From Chamaecyparis obtusa (taxonomy: Eukaryota; Streptophyta; Pinopsida; Cupressales; Cupressaceae): a DNA stretch of 64,000 nt. The notes beneath the pieces are model-generated. The model saw nothing but the letters and a program-made list of their open reading frames with translations. It did no database searches and was not told the DNA's origin. Each line of letters begins with the position of its first letter. Positions within the stretch are counted from its first letter, which is position 1. The stretch spans positions 2,501 to 66,500 of the forward strand of contig BSBK01005137.1 of the NCBI GenBank assembly GCA_027943335.1, read 5' to 3'. Below are positions 44,941 through 56,540 of the stretch, in pieces. A program made the translations under genes and the position numbers.

Positions 44941-45960
44941 ATGCCAAAGGACCAGCCCCAACAATTCTTAAACATACTTTATTTGATATGATGAATTCTT
45001 AATAAAGGTCTAATTCTGTAGACAACTATCACAAAGGAAGATTTGACCTAGCTAAATCTTCCTTGTACCACACAAAAACTATGTGATAACTATGTCTACT
45101 CCAACCTTAATTGTTTAAGAATTCATCATATAAGATAAAGTATGTTTAAGAACTGTTGGGAGTTCTTTTAGACCTTTGTTGTAAACATGCCATTAGTTCA
45201 CTTTTGTAAATTTTTTTTTTTATTTAAAAAAAATGCATTTAAATGGAACATTAAGCATAGTAATAATATGCTTAATCTATTTGTAATTGGTAGATTAAAT
45301 GCAAATAACACCTTTCTCAGTTTAGCATGTTATTATAACATGCTTAACTAATTCTTTGAAGAGTTGTCTTCAAACTATCTGCATTTAATCTACTAGGTGA
45401 AATCTTCAAATTATAGCACACATAGTAGTCTACAAAATTAGACAAAGCTATAGATAGATGTCTAATTTTGTAGGCTGCTAGGTCAAATCTTCCTTCATGC
45501 TAGCAGTCTACAGAATTAGACCTTTATTTAAAATGCATTTAACACAATTTTTTTTACAAAACTGAACCAATGACATGTTTACAACAAAGAAATAGAATGA
45601 TAATAATATATTGAAAATTCTATCTTATTTAATAGATGCCAAAGGACTAGTCCGAACAATTCTTAAACATACTTTATCTGATATGATGAATTCTTAAACA
45701 ATTAAGGTTGGAGTAGACATAGTTATCACATAGTTTTTTGTGCGGTACAAGGAAGATTTGGCCGATTAAGAGTAAGGCCTTCTTTAGAATCTCATGAGTT
45801 TTGTACTACACATACAACGTATTGTGAATTTGAAGAGAGTCTATGCCATGTGTGATAGAACCTACTTTATCTAATATGGTGCATTGTTAAACAAATTAAG
45901 GATAGAGTAGTTATTACTTAGTATTTTGTCGGGGACAATGAAGATTTGTCTGACAAATAG
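44941..45960. repeat. cluster of inverted and direct copies of a ~110-bp module
   Basis: A module containing AACATACTTTAT(T/C)TGATATG-ATGAATTCTTAA and ACAAGGAAGATTTG occurs plus at 44955-45003 (partial), minus at 45049-45161, plus at 45648-45762 and, decayed, plus at 45861-45953. A second inverted pair, TTGTTGTAAACATG with CATGTTTACAACAA, encloses 45175-45589. GTCTACAAAATTAGAC-type sequences form further small hairpins inside. The whole can fold in several alternative ways. Confidence 0.75.
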
Positions 45961-46184
45961 CAGGTCTTCTTTAGTATCTCAAGAATTTTTACCACATATG
46001 CATGAAACCAGTATGTTATTTTTCATGTCCAATTAGTTAATGCTTTATAGCAACTCTGAAAGTATATTTAGGAGTTCCCTAGTTGACTTCTTTGAATGAA
46101 TTACAGAGGACAATAACCTTATAACTCAAAATTTTAGGAGTGCAAGGCATTTCTGTTAGACTTACTAAAAATTTTGACAATTTT

Positions 46185-46416
46185 TTATTTGTCACACCTT
46201 CCATCCAATATCTTCCACAATGTCTCCATTACATTCTTTCCAATATGCATAGTATCAAAAAGTTGGTGAGACTTTGAAAATTTAAAAATCTTGTGTTTTG
46301 GAAGGTCTAGGAAGACTGTTTCATGCCTTTGAGTCCTAGAGACAAGTGAAAATAGGAGTTTCTTTATTGAGTGAGGGCTAATTAGGCCTAGGAGAAGAGC
46401 ATTTAAGGATGGAAGT
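46185..46416 (-). pseudogene. CACTA (En/Spm) transposase remnant
   Basis: The minus strand encodes FSKSHQLFDTMHIGKNVMETLW, matching the DVMHIEKNVCE core of plant Transposase_21 proteins (CACTA superfamily). The frame is cut at its 5' side by the gypsy LTR starting at 46417 and loses resemblance after about 46185. No CACTA termini were seen. Only a fragment of the transposase is present. Confidence 0.65.
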
Positions 46417-47088
46417 TGATGCGGGAGCATCTCAGGTCCTTCACAATCTTGTGTCACCAAAAACATTTTGGAGTTCGTCTGTGTTGCTTGGTTCCTTCTT
46501 TGACTAAGTTGGTCAGTAGTTGGTTAGTTTTCTTTGGTTACTGAGGATGGTTAGTTATCTCCTAGGTGGTTGGTGTTTTCTCTGACGCTCGGTGATGCTT
46601 GTCTATTGGTCGGTCATCTCTGCTTACCGAGTAGTTTCTTTGAGTTTCTATTGAGGCCAACTTGTGCATTCATTATGGGTCATGGAATTAATGTTGATAT
46701 CAATCATTGGGAAGTGTGTGGTCCTAGTTTTGACCATTTCTTCTATTGATTGTGGATTTGAAGGCTGATTCAGCTTGGTAGCCTCTTGTATAAATGTAGT
46801 TGTCTATTTAGAGTTTAGGAGTCAGTTTAGCATGGAAGATAAAATATATTAGATTTGAGATTGTTGGGAGATCCTCGCATGTTGAGGACCTTTGTAATTC
46901 ATTTTAATATTAGGCCGTAACCGGGAAGGCCTTATAGCCCAGCATGTATGAATTTATTTGATGAAAGTTAATGAAAGATCCTGGATTCTCTCTCTCACTA
47001 TGTTGTTGTTACTTTTGTGTGTTATTGAGCAGGATGGATCAATAGGGTGTACCATTGTTTGGACTATTCTGACCCCAATCCTATGTCA
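46417..47088 (+). repeat. 5' LTR of truncated gypsy element
   Basis: Starts TGATGCGGGAGCATCTCAGG, ends CTATGTCA. A TATA-like TATAAAT is at 46789-46795. Confidence 0.8.
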
Positions 47089-47090
47089 GG

Positions 47091-47102
47091 TGGTATTAGA
47101 GT
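47091..47102 (+). other. primer binding site of truncated gypsy
   Basis: TGGTATTAGAGT lies two bases after the LTR and is the initiator-Met PBS with two C-to-T changes. Confidence 0.85.
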
Positions 47103-47225
47103 GAGGTGAGATCTTGATCTAGGTCTACAAATCTAGGTTTGTAGGTTCCTTCTTGTGAAACCCTAGTTGAATTATTGTGGGGTAGTAGATTGCAATTTGA
47201 CTCACAATTATAGAGGGTTGTCAAG

Positions 47226-49841
47226 ATGGTTCATGGAAGGTGAGATGTGGATCCAGGATTGGTAGATATGCTAAGACAAATTGCTGCTAGATTAGAAGCT
47301 GTTGAAATAGCCCAGAGAAGAGACAGGTGTCTTGAGAATGTTAGTGATGATGAAGTTGAGCAAGGTGATGCAGAACCTGGACCAGTGATGGATCAAAGTG
47401 AAGAAATATTCTTGAAGGATTTGACAAGTCTGAAGTCTACACCACATTTTAATCCTCCTAAATATGGTGGAAAATTGGATTCTAATGAATTGGTAGATTG
47501 GGTCACTAAGATGGAAAAGTATTTTGAGTATGAAAATATCCCTGAAGACAAGAAAGTAAAGATTGCAAGCACAAAATTGAAAAGTCATGCATCCTTATGG
47601 TGGGAACATCTATAGCTAGATAGGAAGAGGAAAGGCAAAGAAAAAATCAAGGTATGGAATAAAATGGTGAATAAATTGAAAGGAAAGTTCTTACCTTGTG
47701 ATTATCAAATTAACCTAGTTTGGAAAATGCAAAGTCTAAGGCAGAAAGATACCTTGGTAAAGGAATATACTAAGTAATTCTATAGATTAGATATTAGATC
47801 TTGACATGATGAAGATGATGTGGAAAGAATTGCTAGATACCCGAATGGTTTGAGAGTTTCTATCCAAGAGGAAATCCATTTGGTTAAATTGGAGAACATT
47901 TAAGAGGCTTATCAATTTGCATTGAAAGCCAAGGAGAAATTAAAAAAAAGACGTGAGCATAGACAAAGAGGAAGAGGTGGTAGATTCCCTATAGGAAGAG
48001 GTAGATTTGAACCTGAAAAGATAAATCTAGACAAAGACAAGACCGAGTAGAAAGGTGAAAGTTCATCTAGAGGTAGAGACAATAACTACCAAGGTGGTTA
48101 TAGCAGAGGAAGTTTCTGAGGAACTTGTTATAATTGTGGAGAAGGACATAGATCTTTTGAATGTACACATGCAAGTAAGAAGGCTGGTAGTAGTAGAAAT
48201 GCTTTGGTGCAAGAAGAGTCACCGAATGAGCCTGACAAGGAAAATAACTTGATGGTAAAGAGAGCAGTGTCGAATGAAAGAAAAAAGGAAGATCCTATAA
48301 GGAAAATTTTGTTCAAGACTAGATGTAGAGTTTCTAATAAAGTTTGGAAGGTAATCATTAATAGTGGTAGCTCAGAGAATCTGGCATCTGAGGAAATGGT
48401 CACAAAGTTGTAGTTGGAAAGGTTGGAACATCTGAAGCCCTATCAGATTTCATGGATCAAGGATGATCATACACTCTTGGTAAGTGAGAAATGTTATGTG
48501 AATTTGAAAATTGGAAAGTACTATGATAAGGTGTTGTGTGATATCATGCCTATGGATTGTTGTCATATTTTTTTGGGTAGACCTTCCGAATATGATATAC
48601 ATGCTATATATGATGGGAGATTGCATAAGTATACTACTATGGCTAATGAAAAGAAAAAAATCTTGTTACCTTTAATGGAAGAACCTGTTAATAATGTTTT
48701 CACATCTGTGAAAGTTTTTTTGATGGAAGGAAGAAAGTTTGTTAAGGATTTGAAAAATAATGATGTATGTTTTGTTGTGATTCCTAATAAATTGAGTAAG
48801 AAAATAGAGCATAATGTTCCTGAGGAGATTGATAAGTTACTCACTGAGTATAATGAAATAATTTCTAATAATGTACCTAATGGTTTTCCACTAAAAAGAA
48901 GCATTGATCATTGTATGGATCTAATCCTTGGAGCTACTTTACCAAATAAGGAACCTCATTGGTTAACACCTCCTGACAATCAGGAATAGGATCAACAAAT
49001 TCAAGAGTTGCTGGACAAAGGTTTGATCAGAGAAAGTTTGAGTCCTTGTGTAGTAGCTGATGTATTTGCACCTAAGAATAATGAGAATGGCGAATGTGTA
49101 CTGATTCCAAAGAAATCAATAAGATAATAGTGAAGTATAGGTTTCCTACACCGAGAATCGATGATATAATGGATAGTTTGACTGGAGTAAAGTAATTTAC
49201 CAAAATTGATTTGAAAAGTGGGTATCATCAAATTAGAATTAGAGAAGGCGATGAATAAAAGACTACTTTCAAGATAAAAGAAGGTGTGTATGAGTAGTTG
49301 GTTATGCCATTTGGTTTAACTAATGCACCGAGTACTTTTATGAGACTGATGAATGAAGTTTTGAAGAAATTCTTGGGTAAGTTTGTGAGTGTATATCTTG
49401 ATGATATTTTGATATTCAATAAGACCAGACAAGAACATTTGTTGCATGTTAGACATGTTTTGTAAAGATTGAAAGAGGAAAAGTTGCTGATAAATTTGAA
49501 AAAGTGTTCGTTCATGAAAGAGGAGATTGTGTATTTGGGATTTGTGATCTTAGATGATGGTTTGAAGATGGATCCTAAAAAGGTTGAAGCTATTTTGAAT
49601 TGGCCTATACCTATGAATGCTAGTGAGGTAAGATCATTTCATGGTTTGGCAAGTTTTTACCAAAAGTTCATAAGGAATTTCAGTTCAATTTTTAATGCTA
49701 TGACTGAGACTATGATAGGAGATAAAAATGAATTCAAGTGGACACATAGAGCTAATAGAAGTTTTGAGACTCTGAAGTAGATGGTTTTTGAATTGCCTAT
49801 TTTAGCATTACCTAATTTTAGTAGGGTATTTCAAGTGGAAT
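47226..49841 (+). pseudogene. gypsy Gag-Pol, decayed and truncated
   Basis: From ATG 47226 the frame reads MVHGR then a stop. Thereafter a Gag domain (LVDWVTKMEKYFEYE, ASLWWEHL), a zinc knuckle CYNCGEGHRSFEC with one residue lost, and a protease follow. The protease motif is INSGSSENL, so the catalytic Asp is Asn. RT follows with [25 protein letters not shown] and an intact YLDD (49398-49409). Many in-frame stops are present (near 47614, 47776, 48411, 48987, 49126, 49194, 49256). RNase H begins at [13 protein letters not shown] and is cut at RVFQVE. Confidence 0.9.
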
Positions 49842-51073
49842 TGTGGGAAATATAGTTGGGAAATATGATGCTGAGAGCGGGGTGCATCAGATATCACCTA
49901 CTAATCCATTTTAACATGTATAAAAATTTTTCATAGCATCAACAATACTTGATCAAAACAAAATAACTAACATACTAAGCAACATTCATGAAAGTACTCA
50001 TAACACAATAATTTTGGTTACCTAGAAACCCTTGAAAGGTAAAACTAGGGTGGGGATGACACCCATAAATCTTCACTACTACAATAATATATTTTCATGT
50101 TAGGGCTTACAAAATTTGATCAAAATATGATCTACCCTATGTGGGGTCTGACCTATTAAGAGCTCAAAGACTTATATAGTCTACCTTGCTAAATGATTTA
50201 AAATTTTACAACAAAGTAAGCACTCAATTCAGAGATTACAATAGGTCTATTAGGACCACTCAGTTAAGAGATTTACCCTTATACACTTGCTAGAATGTCT
50301 CAGTACCTAATCCTTCAGTTTGCACTATATGCAGATTACATATATTCTCTTTACAATATTGTATTGATCTCTTCTATCAAATTTATCTCTATTTTGTCCT
50401 TTCACTTCTTAACTTGGTCACTGAACTCTGTCTGAATGCTTTACTAATCTAAATGTGCCTCTCTACTCATTCCTTCATTCCCTTCACATCCTCTCTTTTC
50501 ACACTAACTCTCTCTCACTCATTTTAGGGTTTAGATCTTAAACTTATATAAACAACAAAACATCTTCATGATTCAAGATCTATGGTTCAGATTAACTATT
50601 TTATTTGCTTAAGCCTTACTAATTTTTTATTGGATCTATGTATTACATAGGGATCATTGATTACAAAATAGATGTGTAATCACCTCCGTAATTACCTCAA
50701 CAAAAAAAATACAAAACATGAATGTCATCCAAAATGATTTACCTCGATCACTATACCATAAAAAACTCATATGTCATTCCTAGATAACTTGACAAATGAT
50801 GTTCCTGATACTCGGCATTCACTGTACTCGGCATATTTGAAATCTCTATCGCTCGGTAATCATTGGATAAATGACTCAAAAAATCTTGACTTAGCTAATA
50901 TAAAAAAGATATAGTGACCATAAGTTTACTCGGCATTACTACTGCTCAGTATGTATACAATACATAACTCATCCTTACATAATGACTCAGTTGCAGTGAT
51001 GACCGACCATCATTGCCTACATAAATGACTAAGAGTGAGTCACTAGTAGTCAATAAAACTATAGAGATCTACA
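49842..51073 (-). repeat. 3' LTR of Copia/Sirevirus-like element
   Basis: 1232 bases; plus-strand ends TGTGGGAAATATAG and GATCTACA. Related to the solo LTR at 3975-5048. It also contains scattered ACTCGGCA/GCTCGGTA motifs (50815-50970). Confidence 0.8.
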
Positions 51074-51090
51074 ATCTCCCCCTTTGACAT
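51074..51090 (-). other. polypurine tract of Copia/Sirevirus-like element
   Basis: The minus strand reads ATGTCAAAGGGGGAGAT next to the LTR start TGTAGATCTC, the classic plant Copia arrangement. Confidence 0.85.
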
Positions 51091-51189
51091 TAGTGGCAAA
51101 AACACTTTGTCATGACATTACATTTGTATTTACAAAATACTTAGTATTAGTAGAATCCTCCCCCTAAGATATATATACATACAAGATTT

Positions 51190-54100
51190 TGTTACCTTCC
51201 CTTTATCATGTCATGTCACTTAATTTCCCCCTTGTTTTTGGCATGACATATCTCATCTATAGTAGGGATCATGAAATATTTCTCCAAAAATGGTTTATGC
51301 AACATCATAACCATGTGTAGTGCAGTTTCCCATCCTACTGTAGCAATAGTTACAACTTTTGACTGCACTTCTAGCTTGACAACTAGATTGAATAAGCTTT
51401 TGACTGTAGATAGATTTGGATCCTTCTATGTTAAGTCATTAGCCTTGGCTAACTCTCTTTGTATGGCCTCTAGGTAAGGTGTCAAGATTGTTTGCATAGA
51501 TAGTAGATGAGCCCTTATCTTTCCATCATTAGCCATCAGTTCCGCTATCTGTCCTTGTGTATGCATAAGCTTGGCATAATGTCTTGAACTTGTTTCTCAA
51601 TCCAAGCTTAAGGATTGACAGGTGGACTTAAGTTCTTGCTATAGTTTATCAACCAGTCCTTTGTTATCCTCAATGAACTATTCTACATTAAAAATTTTGG
51701 TAAGAAGAGATTGTGCATTCACAACTACCTCTTCTGACTCTATTACCAAAGTTGAAAGTGCTACCTGTTTCACTATGATCTCGATAGAGACTTTTTCCGT
51801 CATCTTGGTCTCAAAATTTCTTTCTGACCACTCCAACAACTTATCATTGGCTCCACTTTCTTCATTAGTTACCTTCTAAACAATATGGACAAGTTGTTCT
51901 AGTATGGGAGAAAAATTATTTACATCAAACAACTCAAAAGAATCATTAATTATTTCTTTTATTTCATATAGAACCTGCTTTTGCTGATGTTCCCTTCTTA
52001 GTTCTTCTTGCTTGCTTTTCCTCTTCAATAAGTCTTGCAGTATTTTCATTTGCTCATAAGATAAGTTATTAGAATCCCATTTAGGAATAACAATAACTTC
52101 GTCAATGGCTACCTCTAGAGAAAAGACTTTCATTTTCTTTTTAAGTGCCTTCTTTGGTGTGCTCCCACTTGGCATTTGTACAAGAGCTTGTATTGCCTCT
52201 TGTTCCTTAGGCTCCTATACCTTAATAGCTTTTTCTTTTACTTATTTTCCTTATTTTCCCTTATCCTCCACATGAGGACTAGTAGCTTTTACTTCGGACT
52301 ACTCTCCTTTATCTTGTAGTAACTCCTCAGAAGATGTGAGTGAATTTGTTGGTGCCGACCTATCCTATTCCCTGATAGTGCGTGTACTACCTAACATGTC
52401 AACTATAACAACTTCAAGTTTCATGGGGGTAATGTTAACAGTTGATGTATCATCAATTGTTAGATAATCTTTGACTTACAAAAGTACAGTATTGCTATCT
52501 GGAAAAGATGTGTCTTTTACTTCATCGGCTAGTATATCCTCCTCAGTCAATACTTGAGTCTTGATTGGGGTATTGTCTATTATATCAAAATTTTTTACTT
52601 TTGATACCTTCTAAATTTCCCCTACCTTAGGAGCTTCAGTCCCCAAAATGGGTAACTCCATTACATTTTTTTCTGTTGTAGGCTCAACATCCTTAGATGA
52701 ACTAGCACCTTTATCTACATCCTTGTCAATTAAAAATCCAAACACTATCTTCCAAGTCTTTAGACTTTCTTGTAAAACATCCTCAACCTTGTGTTGAAGG
52801 ATTAAATAAGCTCTAAGCTTAGGATCAAATTTTTCTCTACATTGTTCCATAATTTGTCTAATGTTTGCAGGGGTTAAAATTGATTGAACTTGTGCTAGGG
52901 TGCTCTCCCTTATTTGTTTCTCTATATTAAGAGCATATTCCCATTTTTGTGCTACCCTATTGCTCAAATCCTTAGGAATTCAGTTCTCTAACTGAATAGG
53001 TAACATCCTGAAAATGCAAAGCATTTCAAGAATATCATCTTCAACTTTCTCTTTATCTCCTCTACTCATGCTTCCAAACTTTAAACATTTCAAGTCTTCT
53101 ACTCCTGTAGTGCTTTTGATTTTGTGGCATATTTCATCCATAGTAGGTTTTACATTCTGCAATGTAACTTTCTTCTTCACCTCTTCATCACTTTCAGTTT
53201 CCTCATCATTTTCCTATTCCAAAACAAGTTTCCTTCTAGGCCTTTAATTAACCTTTCTCGGCACTTCCTTAAGCTGAACAACTTATCATTTACCTAATGC
53301 AAGGGATTTCTTTAGTGTCTCGGTAGCTGCTCCCCTTGTTCTAGGCCTAAGCACAGGTGTCAATGACACTTTAGGTTTTAGTATCCTTCTTTTGGTTGGG
53401 AGCTCAAAAATTACTATCTTCTTACCTTTCTTGTTTTCTACTTGTACCTCTTCTTCTTCTTCACTATCACTAGAGTCACTTGGTTCATCCTCTCCTAGCC
53501 CTTGGGTTAATTCTAGTGGTATATTCTTCTCTGTTTCCTCCACATATTTCTCTAGATTCTTTACTATTTTCTTCCTCTTTCTCTCTACAGTTACGACCAT
53601 CAAAACCATAGTGATTTTAGATTTGGCTTCTCTGTATGTTCCAAAGAAGGGTTCCTTTTTATCAATTTCTTTAGCTAAGAGGGTTGTAATAGCAGTAGTG
53701 GTTTCATCTATGTTTACTTCATAGGGTAATGGCATTAGCCATGAAACCCTAGGCAAGACTTCTTGTGCATAAGTGAAGTCTGTGTTGACTAGAAGACATA
53801 TATCCTTGCTATACTTCTGAACTAATGACACATGAACTCTACTCCTATTCCTCATTTTCTTCTTGAACTCAATAAAATAGTTCTCCATCGCACCATTAAA
53901 ACTATCTCCTATCTGACCTATGAACTCAGTTATTTGAATAGTAATGGGTTTCTTCTTATCCCATATCACACCTCCCATAGTAGGAAAACACTTTCGTATA
54001 TAAAAGAATAGAAAGACTAGCAAAGAAGCAAACTTACACATGGAATTCTTTGCAGTTCGTATTGAGTTAAGATTCTTAGCAAGATCATATATGTGTCCCT

Positions 54101-54767
54101 TCGAAATTATTTTCCATGCCTAGTCCACTGCCATATAGGGGACATTGTCCAACTAACTGGATAGGTAGAATTTTTGCGAGAGAACCCTAACAAAAAAGTT
54201 AGTTTCTGGATTTGTGATGGTGGAAATCATCATTCCACGCTTGTTCCATACTGCCTATGTGTTTTCCTAAATTTCTTCTTTACTTGAATAATTCATTGTT
54301 CTTTTTCCTTGAATTGTAGGGTATCCAGTTACTCAGTGGATCATTTCCTTTGTTATTTTCATGGGTCCATCTTCTAGTCACAATTGCATATCATGCACTT
54401 GACTCAATACTATTTTTATCCATTCAACTTTGAAATTCTATGGGAAATCTAGGGCATGTACTAACCCTTGTTTGACAATCAATTTATACTCTGGCTTCAA
54501 CACTCCATTATCACATAATTTATCATACGCCTCCCTGATCTTGTAATCTCTAATTTCTTTGATCTTGCTCATGTAAAAAGACCTAATGTCATTCATTATC
54601 AACACATTCTCCAAAATTGAGGATAGGGTGCCAGTAAGATCTCCTTTAATTGTAGTTTTTGTAATTGCCATAAATTTTTGTGGCTTGTAAACTTCATTCA
54701 TCACCAATTGTGCGTTGACAAATTCCATCCCTTGTTTCTTCATTGTAGCAGACGATGATGATGCCAT
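51190..54767 (-). pseudogene. long unknown ORF between pol position and 3' LTR
   Basis: Pieces in consistent order form a frame of roughly 1190 codons: MASSSSATMKKQG (start 54765-54767), YMSKIKEIRDYKI, CFPTMGGVIWDKK, PITIQITEFIGQIGDSF and PRVSWLMPLPYE. These are followed by an acidic block (SDSSDSEEEEE), KRRILKPKVSLTPVLRPR, a Gln/Glu-rich helical part (NRVAQKWEYALNIEKQIRES) and a coiled-coil-like C-terminus (ETALHMVMMLHKPFLEKYFM) that ends about 100 bases before the polypurine tract. Several stops break it. No signal peptide or zinc finger is visible. Position matches the extra 3' ORF (often called envelope-like) of Sireviruses, but I cannot show homology. Confidence 0.6.
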
Positions 54768-55329
54768 TTTAATTTGAAATTTTTGAAAAGAAATGTTTTC
54801 TCAGTAATGTACCTTTCTCGTAAGTGTCTTGTAGATGATTTTTTTTGATGACATACTGAAAAGATTTGGAATCACTTTAGACAAACTGGTTGCTCACACT
54901 CTAAATCACTCAAATAAATCTCAATTCTCTTGCTGAAATGAAATGGGCAGCAACTTTCTGCTTTATAGATTCCAAAAAGTTGAATTAGGGCCTCATAAAT
55001 ACTCTATACAAAATTCTAAGTGTAATATAGTTGTCTTAGCAAAGTCATGTTAACCTCGGCTAACACAAGATCGGTCAATATAATCGTTAAGACACAACTT
55101 GGTGTATATAGCATCTCATTCACAATACGTGCTCGACATACATTGATAACTCAGTCAAGACACTGATATGTCATCAAAATTAAATTCTCTACTTTACTTA
55201 GATATGTCCTAATGCATATTTATCTATTTAGATATGGACTTTTACTCAATGTTTATGTTAGGAACTAATGTTAGATAAAGCTTTGTAAAATTCAGTTCCA
55301 AACATACCTTCTATGCTTAGTTAGAGGAA
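54768..55329. other. gap between Gag-like region and unknown ORF
   Basis: Non-coding by eye. It contains CTCGGCTAACAC, ATCGGTCAAT, GCTCGACAT and ACTCAGTC (55040-55165), resembling the motif clusters of the family's LTRs. It may hold the promoter or leader of the 54767 frame. Confidence 0.4.
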
Positions 55330-56540
55330 GTGTGATCACTTGATCCATCAGATTGGGTGACCTTAGATGTTCTATCTTCACTTTTGCTTTCTTCTTCTTT
55401 CTTCTTCCATGTCTTATTCATCTGATTCCTTCATTTCTCATGGATATCTTCATTTTGATTCTAATCATTTCTCGGCATAGGTGATCTACAATCTTTCTTT
55501 AGGTGACCTATCTTATTATAGTTGTAACATACCATGCTTTCATTCATCCATCTTTTAGATTTACCTCTAAAATGAGTCTTCATACAATTTTCTCTAATGT
55601 GTCCATATTTTGCACCATAATGACAATTGTACCAAGTGTTATAATCCCAATTCTATGATTTATTCTTCATAGTTGACTTAGTCTATTCATTTGATGACCA
55701 TCTAGGTTTAGATCTGCATTCAAATTCTCTATGCCCATACTTCTAATAGTTGAAACAATTACCTTGAAACTTAGGTAAGGAAGGTGGATTAATGACCTTA
55801 GACCTACATTCATGTTCATGATGTCCATGTTTCGTATAGTTAAAGCAATGCCCATTGAACTTGGGTTTAGGATCAGACTTACCATGTTTGCTCCTACATA
55901 TGTTGGCTGTATGATTTGGCTTTCCACAGTGATGACATGTGGGTTTTTTGTTCTTTCATTTTATATTCTTCAGCTCTCCATTCTTTGATGATTCTCCTTC
56001 TTTAGTAGATGATGCATGCTCATTTAGTCCAAATCCAGATCTATTACTAGATCTTCTAGGTGACCTGAACAACTCTTCAAAATATTTTGTAGCTTCATTA
56101 GGTTTGTTCATCCTTTCATTGATTTCCTTTTTAGATCTTAGTTCATTCCTTAATTGATCATTTTCATACCTTAGTTGGTTGAATTCCATATCTTTCATAC
56201 CCAACTCTTGATTAACCAGTAGTAGTTGATTTACCATGTCTTGTTGATTGTTAGTCAACCTTTGCATATCACTTGTCCTTTCATCTAGTCTCATTGCTAT
56301 TTGTCTTTTATCTTCTTCAGCCATTGTCTTGTCATCTTCAACTTTCTTGTTCTATTCAACTACTTCACAGAGTCTAACAAATTGAATTTCCTGTTCTCTT
56401 AGATTTCTGGTGTCATGATTTAGTATGGTATTTTTCTCTAATAGCTCTTTTATGGATTTGTCACTTTCTACAGAGTTTCCATTATCAAATATTCTAGTGG
56501 TATCTTCTTCTTGATATTGTGAATCATTTTGCTGAATAGT
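55330..56540 (-). pseudogene. Gag-like protein with five CCHC-type knuckles
   Basis: The minus-strand frame first encodes a heptad-like coiled coil (MRLDERTSDMQRLTNNQQ, NQLRYENDQLRNELRSKKE), then RSPRRSSNRSGFG. Knuckle-like units follow at about 55894-55938 (CHHCGKPNHTANIC), 55806-55850 (CFNYTKHGHHEHEC), 55722-55768 (CFNY-KYGHREFEC), 55580-55640 (YNCHYGAKYGHIRENC) and 55490-55533 (CYNYNKIGHLKKDC). In three units the second Cys is Tyr, a TGT-to-TAT change. Stops interrupt the frame (near 55945, 55749, 55668, 55470). The N-terminal part is cut off by the element at 56541. Nucleic-acid binding as a retroelement Gag is likely. Confidence 0.75.

Larger units (their letters stand above)
46417..49841 (+). 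mobile_element. Ty3/gypsy element, 5' part, cut by another element
   Basis: The 5' LTR, PBS, gag, protease, RT and the start of RNase H are in order on the plus strand. At 49841 the RNase H sequence (RVFQVE, just before the catalytic-region Cys-Asp) stops abruptly where the next element's LTR begins. The missing 3' half must lie beyond the window. LTR start TGATGC(G/A)GGAGCATC and protein order show it is a relative of the dimer at 5094-16049, but more decayed. A GAAGT precedes the LTR as a candidate duplication. Confidence 0.88.
49842..56540 (-). mobile_element. Copia/Sirevirus-like element lacking pol
   Basis: On the minus strand the order is Gag-like region (55330-56540), a 0.56-kb gap, a very long unknown frame (51190-54767), a polypurine tract and the 3' LTR (49842-51073). 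The 5' part is displaced beyond the large-LTR element inserted at 56541. No integrase, RT or RNase H is found where Copia pol should be. Placement with Sireviruses is inference from the AAAGGGGGAG tract, TG...CA LTR and the extra 3' ORF. GGAAT (49837-49841) is the candidate duplication beside the 3' LTR. It interrupts the gypsy RNase H. Confidence 0.7.
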
